Position numbers and translations under genes: made by a program. The notes below the pieces were generated by a model that did no database searches, had not been told where the DNA came from, and saw only the letters and a program-made list of their open reading frames with translations. From positions 1-46,640 of the forward strand of contig JAIQFH010000053.1 in the NCBI GenBank assembly GCA_020073385.1: DNA of 46,640 bases, written 5' to 3'. Origin of the DNA: Terriglobia bacterium. GTDB taxonomy: Bacteria > Acidobacteriota > Terriglobia > Terriglobales > Acidobacteriaceae. Positions 38,643-46,640 of the stretch are shown piece by piece (within the stretch, counting starts at the first letter, position 1; each line of letters starts with the position of its first letter).

Positions 38643-39650
38643 GTGGCGCGCGTTCTGGCGGTTGACCTCGGTGGCACGAAATGTTCCGCTGCAGTCGTTG
38701 ACCGCAAGGGAAAGATTTTTTCGCGCCGCACCGTGCCGGTAGACGTCAGTTCAAAATCAGCGCCCGTATCCCAGATTGTCGAACTCGCAAAGGATCTTGC
38801 TGGCGGCAAGAAGCCGAAAAATGTATACGTCGCGGCCGCGGTAGCCGTGCCCGGGCTAGTTCGTCGTAACGGTACAGTTTGGGCGCCGAACCTGCCGGGG
38901 TGGGAACGGATGCCTCTGGAAAAGCATTTGACGCACTCACTTGGTATCCCAGTGCGAGTCGAGAGCGATCGCAATGCGGCGGTATTGGGAGAGTGCTGGC
39001 TCGGCGCGGCGCGAGGCAAGTCCGACGCTGTTGTGTTGATGATCGGCACTGGGATTGGAGCTGGGATCCTAAGTGGCGGGCGCATCGTTCGAGGCGCCCA
39101 CGAACTTTCCGGATGCGCTGGATGGCTCACGGTTACACGCGAAGACGTCCATTCGGCTCACGGCAGAGGGGAGTTGGAATCTCTAGTCGCCGGACCGGCC
39201 ATAGCGCAGGCCGCGCAGCAACGCCTGGGAGACGGGGAATCGAGCAGCCTCGCGCAATTGGATATGTCGAAGATTAGTGCGCACGACGTTGCAGCTGCTG
39301 CTCGCCAGGGTGACGAGCTGGCGATGGACATCTTCAACCGCACGGGCCGGCTTCTCGGGTTTGCGGTCGCTAACCTCATCAGCATCCTCGACCCAGAGGT
39401 CATCATTCTGGGAGGAGGAATGGCAGCAGTTGCTGACCTCTACCTTGGACCCTTGCAAAAGGCGATGTTTGAGCGTGCACAACCGCTGGCCGCCGCCAAG
39501 GTGAGAGTGATCGTGAGCAAATTGCCGGATACCGTCAACTTGCTCGGCTGTGCACGCTTGGCCTGGGAATCATCCTTAAGCGCACAGAAGAAAATACGAA
39601 GTTCACCGAGTTCCCGCAGGAAACACTCTCGAACTCAGCAGGAGACATAA
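38643..39650 (+). CDS. ROK-family sugar kinase-like protein without the zinc motif
   Basis: A 335-residue protein from GTG 38643 with aaagaggagg upstream. The actin-like ATPase fold is clear: VLAVDLGGTKCSAAVVD (phosphate loop 1), VESDRNAAVLGE with the catalytic Asp, VVLMIGTGIGAGILSGG and DPEVIILGGGMA. Classical ROK members carry GHxxxxxxxxxCxCGxxGCxE; here that place reads HELSGCAGWLTV, with HSAHGRGELE after it, so the zinc-binding Cys triplet and the ExGH sugar-binding pair are missing or changed. It may use another sugar, or be regulatory. Its TAA stop overlaps the PIG-L ATG by one base. Confidence 0.82.
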   Translation: MARVLAVDLGGTKCSAAVVDRKGKIFSRRTVPVDVSSKSAPVSQIVELAKDLAGGKKPKNVYVAAAVAVPGLVRRNGTVWAPNLPGWERMPLEKHLTHSLGIPVRVESDRNAAVLGECWLGAARGKSDAVVLMIGTGIGAGILSGGRIVRGAHELSGCAGWLTVTREDVHSAHGRGELESLVAGPAIAQAAQQRLGDGESSSLAQLDMSKISAHDVAAAARQGDELAMDIFNRTGRLLGFAVANLISILDPEVIILGGGMAAVADLYLGPLQKAMFERAQPLAAAKVRVIVSKLPDTVNLLGCARLAWESSLSAQKKIRSSPSSRRKHSRTQQET

Positions 39651-40441
39651 TGAACCGTCGTTCCTTCGCACAATCCCTGGGTGGTGCGGTAGCCGTGTCA
39701 GCATTGGGCAGATCATCTTTCTCGAAGGAGTCGTCGTCCGACGGTACTCCAGGCAGGATCATGGCGATTGCGGCACATCCCGGCGACGGCCTCTTCACCA
39801 TGGGAGCCGTCTTGGCGCATCAAATCGAACGCAGAGGATCCGGTGTTCTGCTGAGTCTCTCGCTTGGAGAAAAGGGAGCACCGAAAGATATCCAGGTTGA
39901 GCATTACGGTGAAATGCAACGTACAGCCACTCAGAAAGCGACTCAGCTGCTTGGAGCAGAGGCCGTATTTCTTGCGTATCCTGACGCCCAGATCCCGTTT
40001 AACGAGGAAAGTGCGCTCGCAGTTTGTGACGCAATCCGGCAATACAAGCCGGATGTCGTTGTTACTCACTGGAGCGGAAGCTGGCACAAGGATCATCAGA
40101 ATTGCCACCTGATCGTTCGTGATGCTGTCTTCTACGCCGCATTGGAAACACTCGCGCGCAGCAGTCCGGCACATTCAGTGTCCAAAATTTATTACGCCGA
40201 GAACTGGGAGGATGCCAGCAATTTTGTACCTGATACGTACCTGGATATCGAAGCCGTCTATGAGAAGTGGCTTCAGGCATGTGATTTTTATCCCATGTGG
40301 CGAGGGCAGACGGGTTTTTTTCGATACAACGATTACTACAGTGCTCTTTCGATCATGCGTGGGTGTCTTTCCGGCTTCAAGCACGCGGTAGCGCTGATGT
40401 CGGATCCCGGTCAGCGAATGGACCGGCCACGATTACTCTGA
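39650..40441 (+). CDS. PIG-L family deacetylase-like protein with altered active site
   Basis: A 263-residue LmbE/PIG-L fold with a short Tat-like leader (MNRRSFAQSLGGAVAV). The usual AHPDDE motif is AHPGDG at residues about 42-47. The zinc ligands His and second Asp remain, but the general-base Asp is Gly and the Glu is Gly. The third zinc ligand is present in SWHKDHQNCH. PIG-L enzymes remove N-acetyl groups from GlcNAc-type sugars, which fits the ROK/SIS/GH42 cluster. With the base missing, activity is doubtful or uses another residue. The ATG overlaps the ROK stop by one base. Confidence 0.8.
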   Translation: MNRRSFAQSLGGAVAVSALGRSSFSKESSSDGTPGRIMAIAAHPGDGLFTMGAVLAHQIERRGSGVLLSLSLGEKGAPKDIQVEHYGEMQRTATQKATQLLGAEAVFLAYPDAQIPFNEESALAVCDAIRQYKPDVVVTHWSGSWHKDHQNCHLIVRDAVFYAALETLARSSPAHSVSKIYYAENWEDASNFVPDTYLDIEAVYEKWLQACDFYPMWRGQTGFFRYNDYYSALSIMRGCLSGFKHAVALMSDPGQRMDRPRLL

Positions 40442-40760
40442 TTTCTGTTGTTCAAGAGTGGGTTCAGTGTTGGAACGCCGCCCGGCCTGCAACGAAGCTG
40501 GCAAGCAAGCCATGTTTAAGGGAACCATCGTCGCGCCAGGTTCGGAGTGTAGCTTCTCGCAATCAGTTGGATCTCGTGTACCTCAATAAGGTCGAAAGCT
40601 GGAGCTCGAATTCATGACTTCTTTCGCTGGACGAGGAACGAATTGCGGGTCGTGCGTAGCATCACTGACAGCTAAGGAGGAAGGCAAATAGCCTAAATGC
40701 TGGCCTACCAATGCAAGCGCGGCTGAGAAATCGGCCATTATTCTGCCGGGATAACTCGCT
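40442..40760. other. Gap of 319 bp; possible short leader peptide
   Basis: No domain-bearing gene is present. A strong ribosome site aaggagg (40674-40680) has no good start right after it. The nearest is ATG 40697 with a 9-codon frame (MLAYQCKRG, stop at 40724-40726), 16 nt downstream, which could be a leader peptide of the PPDK-like gene. The PPDK-like frame has an in-frame TAA at 40752, so its start cannot lie further up. Confidence 0.4.
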
Positions 40761-43436
40761 ATGCAAACCATCACAGAGACGGACATCGTTGATTTCAGTA
40801 TCCGCGGAAACTACAGCCGCCGCCGCGGTCATTTGTCCTCTTGGGATTTGCATGGTTCCAAACGAGAAAACTTCGCTCGGTACTGCCCTGGATATTGTCC
40901 TCCTGTCGTCGATTTCGAGCTGCAAGGTGGCGGAACGGGGAGCATCGTCATCAGCGAATCTGATATTCCGCTCTTGTACAACGGTGACACCGACAAGGGG
41001 AAACGATATCTTTGCCTTATCCATGATGCCCGCCAAGGCGACACCCAAGCTGCCATGGTGCTGCGCTCCGCTCTGCAAGAGTATGCATCGGAAGCAGCGA
41101 ACGAAACCCAGCCGTCCGAGAGCTGTTTCGTGGTCCCTTGCACCAGCCGTCAGTCCCACTCTGAGGAAGCGATCAGCCAGAAAGCCTTCACACTCCTGAG
41201 ACTGAGTCAACGCGGCTACCCAGTTCCGGAATTCGTGGTGTTGACCGCACAGGCCTACGAAGATCGCGATCAGCATCTTGAGAAGCATCTAGCAGATGCA
41301 ATCACGGCGCTCGAGATTCTCACGGCTCAGGAGTTGAGGGCGGGCAAGAATCCTCTTGTATTCGCAATCCGCTGCGCGACGGGTCACTACATCCCCGGAG
41401 TCATGGACACTTACCTCAACGTCGGAGTGACCGAGGGAACGCTGCCAAGCCTGGAGGCGACGTATGGTTGTTTTCCAGCGCGCAAGATGTTCCTCAACAA
41501 CTTGCGAAACCTTTGCCGCCTGCTCAATCCGGAGGTGCACGCAGCTGTTGTCAGTGCCGTGAGGGCCGACCTTCCAGCTGACGAGACGGACCGACTGGTA
41601 GAGCAGTTGTCCGACATCGTCAGAAAAGCCGATCGCAAGCTGCTCGAAGATCCGTACGCGCAAGCGGAGTTTGTCGCCAGACAGGCTTACAAGCATTTTG
41701 AGGAGAATCAGGAGCTTGTGGTGACGCTTTGCCGGGGAACAGAACATTACCCCAGTCTTATCCTCCAGAAGATGATTTGCACCGTCCGGCATGAAAGTGC
41801 ATATGCCGGTGTCATCTGTAGCCGGCACACCCAGACGGGCGTCGGCATTGAGCTCCAGACTGCCCACAACATCTTCGGAGAGGAGATGATGACGGGAGAA
41901 GCGGAGATTGAATTCACCGCATTTGATGACCGCGAGGCCATTAAAGAACGGTTTCCCGCGGTGTACCACTTCGTTCCCCAATTGCAGGAGCTTGAAAGAG
42001 AATTTGAGTCCCCTGTGACAATTGAGTTTGCCGTGGAAGCGACGAGAAGATCCCAGTGGTTCGCCCTCTTACAACTCAATGAAACGGCGATGGCTGGAAG
42101 AGCTGCGCTCACTGCAGTTGTGGACATGCACAAGGCGGGGGCGATATCGCGGCGGCGCGTCACGGAACTGATCCGTCCCTATCACATCAAGCAGCTCACC
42201 AGTGACACGATCGACCAGGAAGTCTTCGACAAGCTCAGGCCCTTCTGCTCCGGCGTGTCCGTCCTGCCTCGATCTGCAGTATCGGCACGCGTGTACTTCA
42301 CAGGGGAAGATGCGTTGAAGGCCAAGAGTAATGGTGAAAAGGCGTGCCTTTGCAAGACAACCTTTGTTCCCACCGATACGGTCGTAATGCGTGAAATGGA
42401 CGCGATCATCAGCCTGACGTCAGCGGCCATCCATGTAGTCACAATCTGCCATAGCCTCGGGATACCGGCCTTGTTGAGCCTGGAGAGAAACGGAGTTGAG
42501 TTGCAGGGAGACAGACGGCTGGTGAATTCCCAAGGCATGGAGATCCGTGAGGGGGATTGGGTCACGCTTTCCTCGAGACGTCACACTCTGTACTTGGGAG
42601 AAGGAAAGTTCGCACCGGGAAGGCTGCTCCGCTATATGAAAGGCGAAAGGGTCGAGTTGGAGCAGGAGGAGCAGAAGACATTCGCTTCGATTGCATACGC
42701 TTATCGTTATTACCAGCAGCTCACGAAAGACTTGGCAGCGGACCAGACGTCCACTCTGAGTGAAGTCAGTCGCCTGGTGAACTTCGAACTGCGGCGTGAA
42801 TCTGAAGAGGCCAGCAGACTGGTCAATGGCTGGTTTGACGAGCGCGAAACAATGTACATGGAGGAAGTTCTTAAAAGCGATATCGGCGACCATCTGGGCC
42901 AGAGCAACGTCTTCGAGATGCTCACCCTGGATCGGAAAATCAGTTTTTTTGAACTCGCGCTGGCGAAGTGCTCCCGTGAGCGGATCTCCGGCTACGAGGC
43001 CGGGGCTTTTATGCTCGGCCGCTTTCTGTGCATGCGTTATCCGGTCGCATTCTGGAGGGCGTTTCGTCCGGTCGAAATCGGCCTGCTGGTGAATGAATGG
43101 GTGCTGTTCGAGAAGTACATGCAGGTTCTACACAGCGTAGGCGAAAGAAAAGTCCTGATGGCACGAAAACAGATACTCAAGGGCGGGCTCGAGCAACTGT
43201 CACTCCACCCGGGAAATGTACAATCGCTGATTACTTTGAAACTCAGCGGAGTGCCGCTTCAGGAGGTCCGAGAAAACTTGCCCGAATGGACCGATCCGCA
43301 ATGCGCGAAGGTGCTCGAGCTGTTGCAGCAGCCGTACCGCGCTTTCTACAATTTCCAGGCCGTCTGGTCTTTGAACCAGTTGGAGAAAATCTGCCAGGAA
43401 GAGAATCTGGCCGTCCCGCAACCCGATGACGTGTGA
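40761..43436 (+). CDS. PPDK-like protein lacking the PEP/pyruvate-binding barrel
   Basis: The product has 891 residues. The N-terminal half matches the ATP-grasp part of pyruvate phosphate dikinase: PLVFAIRCATGHYIPGVMDT (residues 198-217, where PPDK has VRSGARASMPGMMDT), then VTIEFAVEATRRSQWFALLQ. The swivelling phosphohistidine domain follows. DMHKAGAISRRRVTELI and FCSGVSVLPRSAVSARVYF lead to IHVVTICHSLGIPALL, where His558 aligns with the catalytic His of TSHAAVVARGMGKP. The C-terminal 280 residues are helical and unrelated to the PEP/pyruvate TIM barrel of PPDK. ATP-driven phosphorylation of His558 is plausible; the acceptor is unknown. The start is ATG 40761, with only a weak ribosome site. 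It is convergent with the enolase fusion gene. Confidence 0.8.
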   Translation: MQTITETDIVDFSIRGNYSRRRGHLSSWDLHGSKRENFARYCPGYCPPVVDFELQGGGTGSIVISESDIPLLYNGDTDKGKRYLCLIHDARQGDTQAAMVLRSALQEYASEAANETQPSESCFVVPCTSRQSHSEEAISQKAFTLLRLSQRGYPVPEFVVLTAQAYEDRDQHLEKHLADAITALEILTAQELRAGKNPLVFAIRCATGHYIPGVMDTYLNVGVTEGTLPSLEATYGCFPARKMFLNNLRNLCRLLNPEVHAAVVSAVRADLPADETDRLVEQLSDIVRKADRKLLEDPYAQAEFVARQAYKHFEENQELVVTLCRGTEHYPSLILQKMICTVRHESAYAGVICSRHTQTGVGIELQTAHNIFGEEMMTGEAEIEFTAFDDREAIKERFPAVYHFVPQLQELEREFESPVTIEFAVEATRRSQWFALLQLNETAMAGRAALTAVVDMHKAGAISRRRVTELIRPYHIKQLTSDTIDQEVFDKLRPFCSGVSVLPRSAVSARVYFTGEDALKAKSNGEKACLCKTTFVPTDTVVMREMDAIISLTSAAIHVVTICHSLGIPALLSLERNGVELQGDRRLVNSQGMEIREGDWVTLSSRRHTLYLGEGKFAPGRLLRYMKGERVELEQEEQKTFASIAYAYRYYQQLTKDLAADQTSTLSEVSRLVNFELRRESEEASRLVNGWFDERETMYMEEVLKSDIGDHLGQSNVFEMLTLDRKISFFELALAKCSRERISGYEAGAFMLGRFLCMRYPVAFWRAFRPVEIGLLVNEWVLFEKYMQVLHSVGERKVLMARKQILKGGLEQLSLHPGNVQSLITLKLSGVPLQEVRENLPEWTDPQCAKVLELLQQPYRAFYNFQAVWSLNQLEKICQEENLAVPQPDDV

Positions 43437-43443
43437 CAAGAAA

Positions 43444-43479
43444 AAGAGGTGATATCGTACCTTCCGGATATCACCTCTT
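43444..43479. terminator. Bidirectional terminator between PPDK-like and enolase fusion genes
   Basis: AAGAGGTGATATC (43444-43456) pairs perfectly with GATATCACCTCTT (43467-43479), a 13-bp stem with a 10-nt loop, flanked by A-rich and T-rich ends. It fits convergent genes. Confidence 0.8.
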
Positions 43480-43505
43480 CAAGCATCCATCAGAAGCCAG
43501 ACCTA

Positions 43506-46052
43506 CTAGACCAACGCGTGCTCCTCCTCGTGGACCACAGGGGACGGTGCCGCCTTGATTCCATACAGATAGTCGCGGTCGATGGTGGATTCCATCTCGC
43601 GAAGCACCTCAGGTAGTTCCACGCCGTCGCGCGCGGCAATCAACCGCCCGAGCGCCAGAGACAACGAGAGGATCGCATTCATGCCGAGATTAGCCTTTCG
43701 CTGCATGATTTGGATTCTCTCTTCGGCTGAGGCGGTGGAGCTGATCTTGCCTCGCTTGGTGGCCAGGTCCAGTTCCATCAACAGAAGCTCGCGATCGATG
43801 TCAGCCAGGGTGCCCAGGGATGAGATCTTCTGTCCCAGGAAACGTGGAGCGACGACTTGGGTTACGTTTGCCACAGCGTTCAGGCAACCCTTGCCGCCGT
43901 ATCTCTTGGATCGAATCCAGAGGTCTGCCAGTTCGCGATTCTCCTTGGTGATCGCTTCGGCCTTCACGTCAGGAGCGAAGCGGTAGGTTTTGTCCTTTTC
44001 TTTGTAGGCGAAGTAGTTGGGGAATTTCCGCGTGAGCGGACACTCTTCAATAATGCTGTCGACCAGGTGAATTGCTTCGTCAGTCCCAGCTGAAACACCC
44101 AACGGGGTTGCAGCGGAGAATTTCATTCCGTTATCGAGCATCAGCACCACGCCCACTGTGGGGATGCCCGCGTTGGTTGGTTCCTCGTGCGCAGAGATGT
44201 CGGAGATGATGAGATCGGGATCGAGTTTCCGCGTGATCTTGATGCCCTTCTTCGCCATTTCCATCAGTTCGACCACTCTCCCATATTTGACCAACCTCTC
44301 CGTGTTAGCTCCGCCGCCACATTTCAGGCCAAGAGCACCCACGGCGAAACTGATGTCGGCTTCCATGACCTCATTGGGAGATTTTGATCTGTGCGACACC
44401 ACCAGAGCGAGTCCCTTCTGCTTTGCCATTCGAGTGGCAAGGAGGGTCTCACTGAGTGAGCCGATCTGGTTAGCCTTAATCAGAGCTGTGTTAATGAGGC
44501 CTTGCTCCGCGCATCGTTGAATCGTCGAGTCCTTGGTCGTAACCAGATCGTCGCCGATGATCAGGATTTCCTGATCGAGAGCTTTCATCAGTTTCTTCCA
44601 TCCTTCGAAGTCATCCTCAGCGAATGGATCTTCGAGTGAGACAATCGGATATTTCTTCACCCAGCGAACGTACAGATCGACCATCTCATCGGTGCTGAGG
44701 GTTTTTGGATCTTCAGCTCGCCAGAAGAGGTACTGGCCAATCGACTCTTTCTCGCCGGTTTTCTCCCGATAGGCATTGCTGAGTTCACTGGCAGCGGGAT
44801 CGAGCGCGAGGCAAACATCCCGATCCGGGACGAAGCCGCATTCCTCAATCGCTTGTACCGCCACCCGCAGTGCTCTTTCTTCGGGAAGGAAGTCGCATTC
44901 TTCCTTGGCGTAGGAAGCGACGATGCCACCCTCCAGACCGATGCCGACGAAATTGAGCCCTTCCGTATCCTGGATGATCTGAATCGCCCTGCTCTGAAGC
45001 ATGTTGATGACGCGTTGGGCTTCGATGTAATCCTTCGCCGTGAGTGGAAGGAACATGAGCTCCTGGAAGCTGAGGTTGCCGCCCATCTCTTCGGTGTGAC
45101 GGCCTCCCTGAATGGAGTTTCTGAACTCCCATGGAGCGAAAACAATTCGACCATCGGGAAGTTCCAGTTCCTGGAGTCTGTGCAGACGGAGTTTGCGCCG
45201 CAGTTCGGAAGGTTTTCCGGCACGAGCTTCCACCCCCTGGACAGGTTCTGCGGCCCTGACCTCGGCGGTCTTGGCAGCTGCTTCCTGCTGTCTCAACTTG
45301 AACGCCTTGTATTTTCCGGCGTCCGACAACAGGAAATCGAGGAGAGCAACTGCACCGATCGTGAATAGCGCTCTGCCAACGTAGACCGCCGCTGGAGCAG
45401 CAAAATACAAACCCAGCAGAATCAGAATAATGCCAGGCGCGAACGTGATCTGGCTGAGAATCTTGCTCGCCTTTGGGCCTGCCGCGGAGACCGCCAGATT
45501 CTGCGTCTTCACGGCCGGATGAAAGCTCCCCGATTCCTTATGGACGCCTTGGAATGTGCCGTACGGTATCTTCACGAACATCTCCAGATACCAGAGCCAT
45601 TTCCCAAATGTGCCTTGTTCTAGCTTTTCCTGGGCCGGGCCCGCAAGCTCGGGCCGCAGGTTATTGGTCTTGACAGCGCTAAGGTAGTGGCCCATTTCGT
45701 GGATTGCGATGTTAATGTGCCACGCCGCATACCAGATCAAAGACGAGATTACGACTTCAACACTTAAAAACATTTCCCGCATGACGGCGAATTTCGACCC
45801 GACATGCAGAGGAATGCTAAGCAATGACGTCAGAAAGGCGGCATGGAAGGAGACCAATTTGTGGTTGGCGATGATCCATCCACGATCCAGGCGCGGTGTG
45901 TCGCTCGAATGCCGAGGCGGCGCGACAACACGCTGATAGAACCCGAGAAACGATCCACCGAGATTGGTGACGAGTTGTTTCCAGTGCGCATTCGATTGTT
46001 GCTGGGAAATATGAATAAGAAAATCTTGGACAAGTCCTGGGTGCTTTTTCAT
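43506..46052 (-). CDS. Membrane metalloprotease-like domain fused to circularly permuted enolase
   Basis: The product has 848 residues. Part 1 (1-250): membrane helices with AIHEMGHYLSAVKT, an HExxH site at 118-122 as in M50 proteases, and further helices at about 203-245; a charged linker follows to 290. Part 2 (300-595): the enolase barrel, with His319 (GGRH), Glu331 (QELMFLP), Glu374 (LEGG), Asp418 (LALDPAASE), Glu474 (SLEDPFAEDD), the GDD at 500-502, Lys526 (LIKANQIGS), His554-Arg-Ser (VVSHRSKS) and Lys577. Part 3 (612-825): the enolase N-terminal capping domain (PTVGVVLMLDNG, PLGVSAGTDEA, GGKGCLNAVANV, LGMNAILSLSLALGR), which normally precedes the barrel. All main catalytic residues are kept except the first Ser of the PSGASTG loop, now Leu. 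It could convert 2-phosphoglycerate to PEP at the membrane. The ATG is 46050-46052; a CRP/FNR-like site lies upstream. Confidence 0.85.
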   Translation of the reverse strand: MKKHPGLVQDFLIHISQQQSNAHWKQLVTNLGGSFLGFYQRVVAPPRHSSDTPRLDRGWIIANHKLVSFHAAFLTSLLSIPLHVGSKFAVMREMFLSVEVVISSLIWYAAWHINIAIHEMGHYLSAVKTNNLRPELAGPAQEKLEQGTFGKWLWYLEMFVKIPYGTFQGVHKESGSFHPAVKTQNLAVSAAGPKASKILSQITFAPGIILILLGLYFAAPAAVYVGRALFTIGAVALLDFLLSDAGKYKAFKLRQQEAAAKTAEVRAAEPVQGVEARAGKPSELRRKLRLHRLQELELPDGRIVFAPWEFRNSIQGGRHTEEMGGNLSFQELMFLPLTAKDYIEAQRVINMLQSRAIQIIQDTEGLNFVGIGLEGGIVASYAKEECDFLPEERALRVAVQAIEECGFVPDRDVCLALDPAASELSNAYREKTGEKESIGQYLFWRAEDPKTLSTDEMVDLYVRWVKKYPIVSLEDPFAEDDFEGWKKLMKALDQEILIIGDDLVTTKDSTIQRCAEQGLINTALIKANQIGSLSETLLATRMAKQKGLALVVSHRSKSPNEVMEADISFAVGALGLKCGGGANTERLVKYGRVVELMEMAKKGIKITRKLDPDLIISDISAHEEPTNAGIPTVGVVLMLDNGMKFSAATPLGVSAGTDEAIHLVDSIIEECPLTRKFPNYFAYKEKDKTYRFAPDVKAEAITKENRELADLWIRSKRYGGKGCLNAVANVTQVVAPRFLGQKISSLGTLADIDRELLLMELDLATKRGKISSTASAEERIQIMQRKANLGMNAILSLSLALGRLIAARDGVELPEVLREMESTIDRDYLYGIKAAPSPVVHEEEHALV

Positions 46053-46397
46053 TGCACGCTCCAGTTATATGTGTTGGTAGACCATTACCCGATACCCGAG
46101 GGCAGCGATGCTGCCGGTTCGGAGACCGCAGCAGCGTCGCAGTTCTGATTCGAGTATCACGTCTGAAATGACTGCGGAATCAAAAATAAGATTCCTGTCA
46201 GATTCTCCATTGTGAGCCCCTCCCGGTCAGTGATTCCAATCACTTTGCATGAGATTGGGCCTCAGAGGTATTTCTCAAACCCCCGGATCCCCCAGCGCCG
46301 CGCGCTTCCGCCTCCGTCTCCAAGTGATAGCATGCCCAGGACTTCCCGCTTTTTCATTTACTGCGGCCAGACTCTTTATCCCTGAGTTTTTGACTAG
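46053..46397. other. Gap of 345 bp between the enolase fusion gene and the IS5-type element
   Basis: It should hold the leftward promoter of the enolase fusion gene. The only clear element is the palindrome at 46230-46243. No gene is supported; the plus frame 46249-46533 is a shadow that crosses the IS end. Confidence 0.5.
46230..46243. promoter_or_regulatory. CRP/FNR-like palindrome GTGATTCCAATCAC
   Basis: GTGATT-CC-AATCAC is symmetric outside the two central bases. Its reverse complement matches the site at 14507-14520 in 13 of 14 bases. It lies 178 bp upstream of the enolase fusion start codon. Confidence 0.45.
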
Positions 46398-46640
46398 GGC
46401 CTGTTCACACTACGTCAACAATCTTCGAGTAAGATGCAAGGCATGGAACTTACTGCCGAGCAGTACGAACGAATTCAGAATTGCTTGCCGGTGCAGCGCG
46501 GCAACGTGCGTCATGAGAACTTGGTGTTACTGAATGCGATCCTCTACGTGGCCGAGCACGGATGTAAGTGGCGCGGATTGCCCAAGCGGTTTGGCAACTG
46601 GCACAGTATCTATGTGCGCATGAATCGCTGGGCCAAGAAG
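46398..46640 (+). mobile_element. IS5-family insertion sequence, left end only (cut by window edge)
   Basis: The inferred left end is GGCCTGTTCACAC at 46398, preceded by CTAG (46394-46397), which fits the short YTAR target duplication of IS5 elements. The transposase gene starts 45 bp inside. The right end is outside the window, so the exact boundary is inferred. Confidence 0.6.
46443..46640 (+). CDS. IS5-family transposase (partial)
   Basis: The ATG at 46443 opens a frame that runs off the right edge (66 codons). MELTAEQYERIQNCLP, NAILYVAEHGCKWRGLPKRFG, cut here as AILYVAEHGCKWRGLP, and NWHSIYVRMNRWAKK form the DUF4096 N-terminal domain of IS5-type transposases. The DDE catalytic part would lie beyond the window. 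Confidence 0.88.
   Translation, partial: MELTAEQYERIQNCLPVQRGNVRHENLVLLNAILYVAEHGCKWRGLPKRFGNWHSIYVRMNRWAKK

Noticed and set aside
40662..41288. Minus-strand open frame of 208 codons opposite the PPDK-like gene start
   Set aside because: Antisense shadow of a gene with clear PPDK-type motifs.

Overview
The window (46.6 kb, about 58% GC by eye) looks like an accessory or niche-adaptation region of a soil Acidobacteriota chromosome. This placement is inferred from family resemblance: an acidobacterial-type TolB/TPR remnant, a FecR-like anti-sigma factor with the YLWDRSGEPDPE N-terminus, secreted glycosidases, and many small sigma and two-component regulators. It was not tested by alignment. 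Partial insertion sequences lie at both edges: an IS66-type tnpA at the left and an IS5-type transposase at the right.

Left third (1-16 kb). Two broken genes are fused head to tail next to the IS66 end. A decayed repeat protein, an SRPBCC protein and a haloalkane dehalogenase (HLD-II residues) follow. A plus-strand block comes next: ECF sigma factor, FecR-type anti-sigma factor and two secreted unknowns, then a DUF5060/DUF4038 (apiosidase-like) glycosidase. A minus-strand operon holds a secreted unknown, a Tat-type DUF362 protein and ApbE, with a CRP/FNR-like palindrome upstream. A divergent NmrA-like reductase/TetR pair closes this part.

Redox/ECF41 module (16-19 kb). A CxxC AhpD-like protein and a frameshifted azoreductase face left. 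To the right is an AhpD-like protein in which the second active-site Cys is an in-frame TGA (CPF-U), followed by a textbook bacterial SECIS hairpin. It is therefore probably a selenoprotein. An ECF41 sigma factor with a SnoaL-like C-terminus follows it. A perfect ECF41 promoter (TGTCACA-N16-CGTC) sits upstream of the selenoprotein, and related copies sit nearby.

Stress/signalling cluster (19-29 kb, mostly minus strand). It encodes an M50 site-2 protease with CBS domains, a three-BON protein, a fasciclin protein, a lone receiver, a small helical protein and a split phosphorelay (CHASE3-PAS histidine kinase, CheY-like receiver, HPt, LuxR-type regulator). Hemolysin-III, a small secreted protein and a CBS pair follow. 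Two copies of a conserved 40-bp upstream element with a TACGAC-AAAGT-GTA core probably mark operators of the LuxR-type regulator.

Central-carbon and sugar part (29-46 kb). It starts with a 1590-residue fused pyruvate:ferredoxin oxidoreductase. A sugar operon follows (GH42, SIS, MFS, ROK, PIG-L); its ROK and PIG-L proteins lack canonical residues. Next is an 891-residue PPDK-like protein that keeps the ATP-grasp and phosphohistidine parts but has no PEP/pyruvate barrel. Convergent to it is an 848-residue protein joining a membrane HExxH metalloprotease-like domain to a circularly permuted enolase (barrel first, capping domain last) with nearly all catalytic residues conserved. Homologues of enolase, PPDK and PFOR, which act successively on PEP and pyruvate, thus lie together in unusual architectures. 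This set and the selenoprotein/ECF41 module are the most notable contents.
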